Assembly: GCA_050743385.1 (NCBI GenBank)
Contig: JBOGFJ010000173.1
Coordinates: forward strand, 1-10,456
Direction: 5' to 3'
From: JACDBD01 sp050743385
GTDB lineage: Bacteria > Actinomycetota > Acidimicrobiia > IMCC26256 > JACDBD01
Length of the DNA stretch: 10,456 nt
This document shows positions 1-8,366 of this stretch, piece by piece (the stretch's first letter is position 1; each line of letters begins with the position of its first letter). A model generated the notes under the pieces. The model saw only the letters and a list, made by a program, of their open reading frames with translations. It made no database searches and had not been told where the DNA came from. Made by a program: the position numbers and the translations under genes.

Positions 1-377
1 CCGAGACCCCGTCGACGACAGCGACGCCGGCCACGCCCGCACCGGCCGCGACCGAGCCCGCCGCGGTCCCCGCAGCGCCCACACCGCCGGCGAACTACGC
101 ACCGACCCCCGGGCAACATCCCCGGCACAACGACCCGTTCCTCGTGTGCACGCGCGCGATCGAGAGCGGGGGCAACTACCAGGCATACAACGCGTCGGGC
201 CCCTACTACGGCGCGTACCAGTTCCTCCAGAGCACCTGGAACTCGGCCGCGAACCACGCCGGCCGCTACCAGCTCGTCGGCGTGGTGCCCTCACAGGCGT
301 CGCCATACGATCAGGACGACATGGCCTGGACGCTCTACCAGTGGCAGGGCAAGGGCCCGTGGGGAGGACGCTGTTGA
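1..377 (+). CDS. Rpf/SLT-like transglycosylase, C-terminal part (5' truncated)
   Basis: The reading frame is open from base 3 to the TGA at 375-377 and begins upstream of the window. The first 40 or so visible residues are a Pro/Ala/Thr-rich linker typical of exported actinobacterial wall proteins. A compact lysozyme-like domain follows, with IESGGNYQAYN, YYGAYQFLQSTW and a final PWGGRC. This matches the Rpf/transglycosylase-like family, in which the Glu of the ESGG motif is the catalytic acid that cleaves peptidoglycan glycan strands. The domain lies at the extreme C-terminus and ends in Cys, which probably pairs with the Cys just before the motif (VCTRAIES). The protein should act outside the membrane in wall remodelling or resuscitation. 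The signal peptide and any N-terminal domains are not visible. Whether it is a true resuscitation-promoting factor or a general transglycosylase cannot be decided from this fragment. Confidence 0.85.
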   Translation, partial: ETPSTTATPATPAPAATEPAAVPAAPTPPANYAPTPGQHPRHNDPFLVCTRAIESGGNYQAYNASGPYYGAYQFLQSTWNSAANHAGRYQLVGVVPSQASPYDQDDMAWTLYQWQGKGPWGGRC

Positions 378-387
378 TGTTACGGCG

Positions 388-434
388 TTTTGGCGTCAAA
401 GAACGGCGCGCGACGCCGTTGTTTGACGCCAAAA
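388..434. repeat. 47-bp palindromic repeat, copy 1
   Basis: The element is a near-perfect palindrome: a 13-bp outer arm (388-400 against 422-434), a single G/G mismatch (401/421), a 7-bp inner arm (402-408 against 414-420) and a 5-nt loop CGCGA (409-413). It lies between the transglycosylase stop and the selenoprotein start, ending 13 nt before the ATG at 448. A second copy of identical length occurs at 3454-3500. Over 50 aligned bases about 43 are identical, and the inner hairpin core of 16 bases is fully conserved. It resembles a REP/MITE-like intergenic element or a large operator. It does not look like an intrinsic terminator, because it is flanked by T on the left and A on the right, with no trailing U tract. 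Confidence 0.8.
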
Positions 435-447
435 TCTGGCCGGTCTG

Positions 448-933
448 ATGGCTCGCATCGACGTCCCCGCCGGCGAGGGCGACGAGGCCGTCCGGCTCTG
501 GATGCTGCGACCGGAGATGGCCGTCGCGATCGGCACGCTCAGCGATGCCGCCTACAAGGAGAGCAAGCTCCCGACGCGCGAGCGGGAATGCGTCCGCATG
601 CGGATCGCCCAGATCAACGACTGCCCCATATGACTGCAGTATCGAGCTGCATCGGCGGTGCAGCAGCAGGACGTCACCGAGGAGATGTACCGCCACGTTG
701 CCGAGTACCGGGAGCGTGACGACTACTCGCAGCGCGAGAAGATCGCGATCGAGTATGCCGAACGGTTCGCGCTCGACCACCGGAACATCGACGACGCGTT
801 CTTCGCCCGGCTCCGCGGCCATTTCGGCGATGACGAGATCCTCGACCTCTCGATCTGTATCGCGACGTTCATCGGCCTGGGCCGGATTCTCGCCATTCTC
901 GGCGTCGACCCGTCGTGCTCCGTTCAGTACTAG
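448..933 (+). CDS. CMD/AhpD-family selenoprotein (CxxU), in-frame TGA read as Sec62
   Basis: Two halves, 448-630 and 634-933, lie in the same frame and are separated only by TGA at 631-633. Read through, they give one 161-residue protein that matches the carboxymuconolactone decarboxylase/AhpD family along its length, beginning MARIDVPAG. The active-site stretch is RMRIAQINDCPI-TGA-LQYR. Cys homologues as I know them read INxCxxC followed by a WR-like pair, so TGA replaces the second redox Cys. The spacing Glu47-x11-Cys59-x2-Sec62-x3-Arg66 mirrors the Glu-x11-Cys-x2-Cys-x3-His active site of mycobacterial AhpD, where the second Cys is the reactive one. The likely role is thiol/selenol peroxidase or a related redox reaction in the cytoplasm; the substrate is unknown. 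No clear Shine-Dalgarno precedes ATG 448, and a palindromic repeat occupies the leader. AhpD-like selenoproteins have, to my recollection, been reported in bacterial surveys. The alternative is a recent nonsense mutation or a TGC-to-TGA read error. Confidence 0.8.
634..664 (+). promoter_or_regulatory. Candidate bacterial SECIS element downstream of the Sec UGA
   Basis: Immediately after TGA 631-633 the transcript can fold a hairpin. Bases 646-651 (GCUGCA) pair with 659-664 (UGCAGC), and U652 can wobble with G658. This leaves an apical loop CGGCG at 653-657 with G as its second base. The loop begins 19 nt after the UGA. Bacterial SECIS models require a stem-loop within the coding region shortly after UGA, with a G in the first two loop bases at roughly this distance, so the fit is good. 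A competing fold pairs 634-638 with 659-663. The codons here (ATA, TAT, CGA, GCT, GCA) end in A or T, unlike the rest of the gene, which suggests selection on RNA rather than codon choice. Confidence 0.6.
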
Positions 934-1065
934 GAGGGCAGGCGAGCGCCGCGGCAACGTGAATCAGCGGTCCGGCGCGCGCTTGTACTAGAGCGTCTCG
1001 GCCCCCTCGACGTCGGCCGAGGCGGGAGGTGTCAACGCCGGCCCGCCTTCGCACGTCGATATGGC

Positions 1066-2595
1066 ATGCGGGCGCGCGGCAGGAGCGCGAGATCGGGCCG
1101 AATCGCACTTCTCGCGCTGGTCGTCGTGGCCGTGATCGGGGCGTGGGTAGTGGTGCTGGCGATGATCGGTCGCGACGGCTCCGACAGCGATCGGCGCACC
1201 CGTGACCGGCCTGCGCGCGTCGCGGCGGCGTCGGGGCCCGAGACGGGCGGCGCGCCCGGCGGCGTCGAGATCCTCGACCCCGGCCCGCTGCGTGTGCGGG
1301 GCGATGCCGCCGTGGTCGGGACCGACCGGGAGGTCGTCGTCTGGGGCGGCGACGTCGAGGCATTCAACATGGGCCTCCCGGGACCTGATCGGGCGTTCGC
1401 CGACGGTGCCGCCTACGACCCCGAGGCCGCGCGCTGGCGCACACTCGCTCCATCGCCGCTCCCGGACACGCCCTCGGCGCCGGTAGGGGTCTGGACGGGC
1501 GGCGAGGTCGTGGTCTTTCGTGACCGGGCGGCGGCGGCGTGGGACCCCGACGGCGATGCGTGGCGGGCGCTCCCGGATGCGGCCGCCGGCCCGATCAGCG
1601 CGGTCGCGTGGACGGGCAACGAGATCGTCACGTTCCCGGGACCGGCCGCGCTCGATCCCGCGACCGGTGCGTGGCGCGACCTGCCACCGCCGCCGGCTGG
1701 CATCGAATCCTTCGGCGGGCAGGGCACCGTCGTCCGGTGGACGGGAGCGGAAGTTGTCGTCGTCGGGCACACTGCCGCCGCGTACGACCCCGCCGCCGAC
1801 ACATGGCGTGAGCTCCCGCCGCCCCCATCGGGCACGCAAGCCCTCGCCGGTGATTGGAACGGACGAGAGCTGATCGTCGCCGACTACGACATGTCGGCTG
1901 CGGCCTTCGACCCGGAGACGGACCGGTGGCGGGAGCTCCCGTCCGTACCGGCGCGCTTCTTCGAGTGGTACCCGATCGTCGCGAGCGTGGGTGACACGAC
2001 CGCGGTGCTGATGGCCCAGACGTTCGCCGTTCTCGACGCGGGCGGTTCGTGGATACCCGTCCCCTACGGCGAGGTGCCGGCGGGGCCGGACCCGGTCGTC
2101 GTGGGTGACGACCTCTACCTCTTCGGATTCGACCGCGAGGGCGAGCGCAACGCCTTCGCCGCCGTCGACCTCGCCGCTCGGGCTCGCGGCGCCGAGACCG
2201 TACAGGTCGGTGCGTTCTCGCTCACCCTGCCGGAGGGCGCCCGCCTCGAGCACGCCATGTTCGATCGATACGAGGCGGTCGAAGGTTTGCCGCCCGCCGA
2301 GACCGTGAGCGCGGAGATCACGGGTGCCGCCGGCGATTGCAGGGTCGCATCCACCTACGTCGGCACGTTCGGCGACATCGCGCTCGACCTCACCGCGAGC
2401 AGCGAACGGACGCCGATCACCGTCACCCCCGTCGACGGGTCGGAGCCCTGGGAAGGGATCGCCGGCCGCGACCCCGAGCGGGGCCTCGTACGGCTCGACG
2501 ACACCGACCTCCTCGAGATCTCGTGCGCCGAGCGCGGCCAGGCCCGTGAGCTCGCCCGCTCCGTGAGCCCGCCACCCCCTCACGTTCGCGGCTGA
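1066..2595 (+). CDS. Membrane-anchored Kelch-like beta-propeller protein
   Basis: The 509-residue product starts with a basic N-terminus and one hydrophobic helix (residues 13-34), so it is a single-pass or signal-anchored protein facing outside. A spacer follows, then at least five degenerate propeller modules ending in [YWLF]-D-P-x4-W (residues 117-124, 159-166, 196-203, 240-247, 281-288). Four WxGxE strands lie between them (WTGGE, WTGNE, WTGAE, WNGRE). This is the pattern of Kelch/galactose-oxidase-like propellers, which usually bind proteins or sugars. The last 140 residues form a separate region with two Cys (GDCRV and ISCAE) that could form a disulfide. I see no catalytic motif and assign no reaction. 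The ATG at 1066 keeps the whole anchor; a purine-rich GGGAGG at 1024-1029 is too far upstream to be its ribosome binding site. It ends 3 nt before the convergent SDR gene. Confidence 0.75.
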   Translation: MRARGRSARSGRIALLALVVVAVIGAWVVVLAMIGRDGSDSDRRTRDRPARVAAASGPETGGAPGGVEILDPGPLRVRGDAAVVGTDREVVVWGGDVEAFNMGLPGPDRAFADGAAYDPEAARWRTLAPSPLPDTPSAPVGVWTGGEVVVFRDRAAAAWDPDGDAWRALPDAAAGPISAVAWTGNEIVTFPGPAALDPATGAWRDLPPPPAGIESFGGQGTVVRWTGAEVVVVGHTAAAYDPAADTWRELPPPPSGTQALAGDWNGRELIVADYDMSAAAFDPETDRWRELPSVPARFFEWYPIVASVGDTTAVLMAQTFAVLDAGGSWIPVPYGEVPAGPDPVVVGDDLYLFGFDREGERNAFAAVDLAARARGAETVQVGAFSLTLPEGARLEHAMFDRYEAVEGLPPAETVSAEITGAAGDCRVASTYVGTFGDIALDLTASSERTPITVTPVDGSEPWEGIAGRDPERGLVRLDDTDLLEISCAERGQARELARSVSPPPPHVRG

Positions 2596-2598
2596 CGT

Positions 2599-3423
2599 TC
2601 AGCCCGGTGGCTCGACCCAGGTGCCGAGCATGCTGCGCATCATGGCTTCGTCGCTCTGTCGCCGCCACGCATCGAGCAGGCCCGTCCCCAACGGGTCGCA
2701 GCCGCAGCGCAGCGGCGCGTCGTCGTCGAGGATCGCGTCGACGATCGCGACGGCGGCGTCTCGGGTGGACGTGACCATCTCACCCACATTCATCCGGCCC
2801 TGGTGGGCGCGTTCGGCCATCGGCCGGTAGCCCTCGAACCGCAACGCGTCGGGTGGCTCGGCGGAGCCCTGCAGCATGTCGGTGTCGATCGGCCCGGGCA
2901 CGATCTCGAGCACGCGGATCCCGAACGGCGCCAGCTCGGTGCGCAGGCTCTCGCCGATCGCGCTCACCGCCGCCTTACTGGCGCGGTAGGGCCCGTAGAA
3001 CGGGACCGGCGCGAACATCGACGACGACGTGATGTTGCACAGCACGCCCCCGCCCGCCTCGCGCAGGCGTGGGATGGCGCGGCGCGTGACCTCGACGAGA
3101 CCGAACACGTTGGTCTCGAACATCTCTCGCCACAGCTCGATCGACGTCGCCTCGAACGGCAGATGCGGACGTTCGACTCCGGCGTTGTTCACGAGGACGC
3201 GCAGATCCCTCGGGAGCTCGACGGCGTCGGGCCGGGTGACGTCGAGCGCGACGACTCGCAGCGCACCGCCCTTGCCCGCGGCCTCCTCCGCGAGCGCGGT
3301 CCCGTCGGCGGGATTACGCATGGTGGCGAGCGTGTCGAAGCCTCGGGACGCGAGCTCGAGCGCGACCGCCCGCCCGATCCCCCGGCTCGCGCCCGTGACC
3401 ACCGCGACCCCGCCCGCGTCCAT
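2599..3423 (-). CDS. Short-chain dehydrogenase/reductase (classical SDR)
   Basis: The 274-residue Rossmann-fold oxidoreductase has all classical SDR landmarks: cofactor loop TGASRGIG (residues 10-17), acidic D61-V62, NNAG (79-82), structural Asn105, catalytic Ser in the SSS at 133-135, and YRASK with Tyr146 and Lys150. PGPIDTDM follows the active site, as usual. Arg36 after the second strand hints at NADP(H) preference. The substrate is not readable; a steroid, lipid or xenobiotic alcohol/ketone is possible. The ATG at 3423 is preceded on the minus strand by TAGACT (3438-3433), a fit to the actinobacterial -10 pattern TANNNT, 9 nt before the start. No good ribosome site is visible, so a nearly leaderless mRNA is plausible. 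The palindromic repeat copy 2 lies 30 nt upstream of the start. It converges with the Kelch-like gene. Confidence 0.9.
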   Translation of the reverse strand: MDAGGVAVVTGASRGIGRAVALELASRGFDTLATMRNPADGTALAEEAAGKGGALRVVALDVTRPDAVELPRDLRVLVNNAGVERPHLPFEATSIELWREMFETNVFGLVEVTRRAIPRLREAGGGVLCNITSSSMFAPVPFYGPYRASKAAVSAIGESLRTELAPFGIRVLEIVPGPIDTDMLQGSAEPPDALRFEGYRPMAERAHQGRMNVGEMVTSTRDAAVAIVDAILDDDAPLRCGCDPLGTGLLDAWRRQSDEAMMRSMLGTWVEPPG

Positions 3424-3453
3424 ATCGGGCGGAGTCTAGGGAGGCTCTCCCCG

Positions 3454-3500
3454 TTTTGGCGTCAGGAACCGGCGCGCGACGCCGTCTGTTGACGCCAAAA
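3454..3500. repeat. 47-bp palindromic repeat, copy 2
   Basis: Outer arms 3454-3464 and 3490-3500 form a perfect 11-bp inverted repeat. The inner arms CGGCG (3470-3474) and CGCCG (3480-3484) enclose the same CGCGA loop as copy 1 at 388-434. Differences from copy 1 are confined to the bases between outer and inner stems (3465-3469 and 3486-3488), where this copy has an internal loop. It fills the gap between the amidase stop (3512) and the SDR start (3423). Both copies sit just upstream of a gene start, but in opposite orientation relative to that gene. Confidence 0.8.
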
Positions 3501-3511
3501 TCCCGGAGCCG

Positions 3512-4956
3512 TCACGCCGAGACCGGCGGTCGACGGTCGGCCCACGGGCGCGCCTCCTCGAGCTGCGCCGCGAGACGGAACAGCACGTCTTCGCGGCCGT
3601 AGGCGGCGACGAGCTGGACTCCAATGGGGAGGCCGGCGTCGTTCCAGTGCAGCGGTACCGACATCGCCGGCTGGCCGGTCACGTCGAACGGCCCCGTGAA
3701 CGTGGTCAGCATGCCCATGCGCGCCAGCACCGCGAACGGCTCGGGCGCGTCGCCGCGCAGCTCCCCCAGGCGCGCCGGCGGCTCCGGCGACGTCGGCGTC
3801 ACGAGCACGTCGTTGCCTGCCGCCCACCAGGCCGCCACACCACGCGACCACGACTGGAGCCCTTCGAGCGCAGCCACGTACTGCGCCGCGGTCGCGCCCG
3901 CGCCCATCTCGGCGAGGACGGCGTTGACCGGCTCGAGCTCCTCGGGTCCGACCGGCCGACCGAGACGATCGCTCCATCGGTCGAGCTCACGCGCGATCAC
4001 GGTCCCGGTGACCAGCCCGAAGCCGGCACCGAGCTCGGGGCGATCGAGCTCGTCGAGGGCGACGGGCACGACGTCGTGCCCGAGCGACTCGAGCAACGAC
4101 GCCGCCGCGGTGACGGCGGCCACGCAGTCGGCGTGCGACTCCGCCCCGTCGGTGCGCAGCGTGCGGTAGCCGACGCGGAGCCGGCCGGGATCGGCGCCGA
4201 CCTCGTTAGCGTAGGGGCGGACGGGCGGCGGCGCGGTGTAAGGGTCACCCGGCGCCGGGCCGCAGGTCGCGTCGAGCACACCCGCGCTGTCTCGAACCGT
4301 TCGCGTCAGCACGTGCTCGTGTGTGAGCGGTCCCCAGTACTCGCCGTAGTCGGGCGCGAGCGTGATCCGCGCCCGGGTGGGCTTGAGCCCGACGAGCCCG
4401 CACATGCTGCTCGGGAAACGGATCGAGCCGCCCATGTCGTTGCCGTGCGCGACCGGCACCATGCCGCTCGCGACCGCCGCCGCCGACCCGCCGCTCGACC
4501 CTCCCGGCGACCGGGTGGTGTCCCATGGATTGCGCGTCGGGCCGTAGGCGAGCGGCTCGGTGGTCACGCTCATCGCCAGCTCGGGCAGGTTCGTCTTGCC
4601 GCAGATCACGAAGCCGGCGGCGCGGTAGCGGCGGGCGAGCTCGGTGTCGTCGGGCTCGGTCCAGCCGACGTCCTTCAGGACCTGCATGCCCAGGTGGTAC
4701 GGGTCGCCGGCGGTGTGGCACACCGCGTCCTTCACGAGGAAGGGCACCCCCGCGAACGGGCCGTCGGGCAGATCGGGCGCCGGCGCCGCCGCGGCCGCGG
4801 CCGCCTTCTCGAACAACCCGTGGATCACCGCGTGGAGCTGCGGGTTCAGCTTCTCGACCCGTGTCCGCGCCGCGTCGAGCAGCTCCGTCGGTGTGACCTC
4901 TCCCCTTCGCACCAGCTCGGCCTGGGCCGTGGCGTCGAGCCAGGCAAGGTCGTCGC

Positions 4957-4960
<4 letters not shown>
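3512..4960 (-). CDS. Amidase (amidase signature family hydrolase)
   Basis: The 482-residue product carries the Ser-cisSer-Lys triad of the amidase signature family: Lys77 in FLVKDAV, Ser155 in SPGGSSGGSAAAVA and Ser179 in DMGGSIRFPSS. The 24-residue gap between the two Ser equals that in characterised members such as FAAH. It should hydrolyse a carboxamide or ester to an acid in the cytoplasm. It lacks the partners (GatB, GatC) that would make it GatA, and its sequence looks more like the 6-aminohexanoate-cyclic-dimer hydrolase type, so the substrate stays open. The start ATG (4958-4960) overlaps the ABC-F stop as ATGA, a classic translational coupling that fixes the start. The open frame continues upstream to 5797, but that part lies in ABC-F codons and is not real. 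Confidence 0.9.
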
Positions 4961-6642
<1,682 letters not shown>

Positions 6643-6719
6643 GCGGCGATCCCGGGAGCGCGAGGCGCGAGAAACGAGCGGAGGAGCGGAGCGGACCGGT
6701 TCGCTACACGACGACGAGC

Positions 6720-7448
6720 TTACGCGGCGCCCGCGTCGGGCAACGCCGGTTTCCGGGCGAGGACCAGCACGATGGCCAGCACCACCAGCGGCACGATCAG
6801 CGCCATGTACTCGACCTTGTCCGCGAGCAGCGCGCCCACCCCGCCGCCGGCGAGGTACGTGAGCCAGACGCCGCCGTGGATCCGGATCCGCCGGCGCGCC
6901 TCGGCGCCGCGCGGTGTGCCGCGCTCCGCTACTGCCTCGACGGCCTCCTCGCCGACGAAGGCGAGCATGCTCGTGACGTACGCGGTCTGCACCGGCACCC
7001 CCGCGACCCGGCGCAGCGTGACGGTCTGGATGGCCATGGCCACGACGGCGAAGAGAATCAGCACGTAGAACTGCGCCGAGTTCCCGGTCGCGAGCCGGCC
7101 CTCGAACACGAGTGTCCCCACGAGCATGAACGCGGCGACGAGCACCACCTCGACCGTGAGCAGTGGCATCAGCGTGGAAGGCGTGACGCGCCGGCCGATG
7201 GCACTCACCACGCCGATGGCGAGGGCGACACCCACCACGAAGAAGAGGACGGGGACGCCGCGGGTGAGCGCGTCGCCCCACTCCCCTTGCCCGACGTCGA
7301 CCGCGAACCGAACCGTGTTCCCGCTCATGTTCGCCACGAAGATGCCCGCGAGGGTGATGAAGCCCACCGCGTCGACGAAGCCGGCAACCGGCGCCAGCAG
7401 GTACGCGAGCGGCGCGGGCGCGCCGGGATCGTCGGCGGGGGCGGTCAC
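6720..7448 (-). CDS. DUF1275 (YoaK-like) integral membrane protein
   Basis: The 242-residue product is largely hydrophobic, with about six predicted membrane segments. It shows the family hallmarks AGFVDAVGF (22-30) and FVANMSGNTV (37-46), and VPVQTAYVTSML in the second half. DUF1275 proteins are widespread membrane proteins of unproven function, possibly transporters. The frame stays open upstream to 7736, but that region belongs to the neighbouring secreted-protein gene. The GTG at 7448 is chosen because it lies 16 nt after that gene's stop, has GAGGCGG about 6-12 nt upstream, and gives the usual family length. It is the last gene of a tightly spaced four-gene group. A 77-nt gap (6643-6719) with no recognisable element separates it from ABC-F. 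Confidence 0.88.
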   Translation of the reverse strand: MTAPADDPGAPAPLAYLLAPVAGFVDAVGFITLAGIFVANMSGNTVRFAVDVGQGEWGDALTRGVPVLFFVVGVALAIGVVSAIGRRVTPSTLMPLLTVEVVLVAAFMLVGTLVFEGRLATGNSAQFYVLILFAVVAMAIQTVTLRRVAGVPVQTAYVTSMLAFVGEEAVEAVAERGTPRGAEARRRIRIHGGVWLTYLAGGGVGALLADKVEYMALIVPLVVLAIVLVLARKPALPDAGAA

Positions 7449-7464
7449 GTGATCCGCCGCCTCG

Positions 7465-8097
7465 CTAGAGCTCCTCCTGGAGCCGGCCGAGCACGGTGTC
7501 GAGGATGTCGGGGCCCTCCGGGAGCGGCTCGTCGAGGTTCTCGGCGACGAAGTTGGTGATCGCGCGCCCGACCCGCACGACGACGAGGTCGGTGGCGAAG
7601 GTCGACTGCTGGCCGTCGTCTTCGAGCGTGACGAACACCGTGTAGCCCGCGCCGCCGCCGACGTCGAGCTCCTCCACGCTGACGTCGAGCGCGCCGGGGA
7701 TCGCTTCTGCGCGGCCGCGGAGGCAATCCTCGCCATCGGCCTCGAACGGCCTCAGGTACCGCTTGGCACCCTTGGCCTTGGGAAACACCAACACCTCGTT
7801 CGACACGCTGGTGACCGCGTTGGGATCGTTGCTGTCGTCGAAGTCGGGCGACTCCGCGTGAGGCACCTCGTCGCCCCGGTCGGTGGCGCGCTCGATGGCC
7901 TCGCACTCGGCGACGACGCCCTCGGCAGGGTCGTCCGTGTCGGCGTCGCCCTCCTCCCAGCCCTCGGGGAGATCCGAGAGTGTGAGCACCGAGTCGTCGG
8001 CGATCTGCTGGTCCTCCTCTTCGTCGGCGCCGGCGGGCGCGGCCATGAGGAGGAGGACGGCACACGTACCGGCCGTCAGGGTGAGCAACCTGCGCAT
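7465..8097 (-). CDS. Secreted protein of unknown function, paralogue A
   Basis: I do not recognise this 210-residue protein. Residues 1-24 are a clean signal peptide ending APAGA, with likely cleavage before Asp25. The mature part is very acidic and has LTLSDLPEGWEE near its start, a VFPKAKGAKRY block (104-114), two Cys (65 and 125) that may pair, and a C-terminal LVVVRVGRAITNF strand-rich segment. The two-Cys layout and DLPEGW loosely recall actinobacterial extracellular sensor domains (PknH-C type), but that is only a resemblance. It is preceded by GAAGGAG, an excellent ribosome site, 16 nt after paralogue B. It belongs to a three-member tandem family with 8114-8347 and 8367-9014, and shares KGAKRY, the Cys positions and the C-terminal motif with the last. 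Confidence 0.8.
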   Translation of the reverse strand: MRRLLTLTAGTCAVLLLMAAPAGADEEEDQQIADDSVLTLSDLPEGWEEGDADTDDPAEGVVAECEAIERATDRGDEVPHAESPDFDDSNDPNAVTSVSNEVLVFPKAKGAKRYLRPFEADGEDCLRGRAEAIPGALDVSVEELDVGGGAGYTVFVTLEDDGQQSTFATDLVVVRVGRAITNFVAENLDEPLPEGPDILDTVLGRLQEEL

Positions 8098-8113
8098 GAG
8101 TGGCTCCTTCTCG

Positions 8114-8347
8114 CTAGAGCGCGGGCTCGAGGCGCTCGAGGACGGCGACGAGGAGGTCGGGACCGATCGGCAGGGGCTCCTCGCCGTTCTCGGCGTTGAG
8201 GGTGACGACGGCCCGGCCGAGACGGACGATGACGAGATCGCTGTCGAGCACGAAGCCGTTCTCGGCCGTGAGGGCGACGCTGTACCCCGCGCCGTCGTCG
8301 CCGGTGCCTTCGACGTCGAGCTCGTTCAGGGTGAGCAACTTGCGCAT
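8114..8347 (-). CDS. Internally deleted paralogue B of the secreted protein family
   Basis: This 77-residue product starts MRKLLTLN like the signal peptide of its neighbours, then jumps directly to the C-terminal domain (NELDVEG onward). The hydrophobic core of the signal, both Cys and the KGAKRY block are missing. The rest aligns well with both neighbours: LVIVRLGRAVV is nearer to paralogue C, while EEPLPIGPD is nearer to paralogue A. The frame across the junction is intact, and GAGAGG/AGG purines precede the ATG, so it could still be translated, now presumably as a cytoplasmic protein. It may be a decaying duplicate, or a small retained protein made of the C-terminal domain alone. Gaps to its neighbours are 19 and 16 nt. 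Confidence 0.65.
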   Translation of the reverse strand: MRKLLTLNELDVEGTGDDGAGYSVALTAENGFVLDSDLVIVRLGRAVVTLNAENGEEPLPIGPDLLVAVLERLEPAL

Positions 8348-8366
8348 GGTCGGCCTGCCTCTCCCG

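Noticed and set aside
375..377. TGA after Cys at the end of the transglycosylase as another Sec codon
   Set aside because: The protein ends PWGGRC as this family normally does, and read-through runs into the palindromic repeat with no homologous sequence.
388..434. The palindrome as a rho-independent terminator for the transglycosylase gene
   Set aside because: The strong stem is followed by A residues, not a T tract, on either strand, and an almost identical element occurs elsewhere directly upstream of another gene.
448..933. Two separate genes or a pseudogene split by TGA
   Set aside because: Both halves share one frame and one family, the stop falls on the redox Cys codon, the second half has no plausible start of its own, and a SECIS-like hairpin follows.
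988..2583. Long open frame on the minus strand opposite the Kelch-like gene
   Set aside because: The translation is Arg/Gly/Asp-rich with no recognisable motif, a usual shadow in very GC-rich DNA. The plus frame has a membrane anchor and repeats.
6643..7281. N-terminal extension of the ABC-F frame
   Set aside because: It would overlap the DUF1275 gene, and the added residues are low-complexity. The ATG at 6642 gives the normal family N-terminus.
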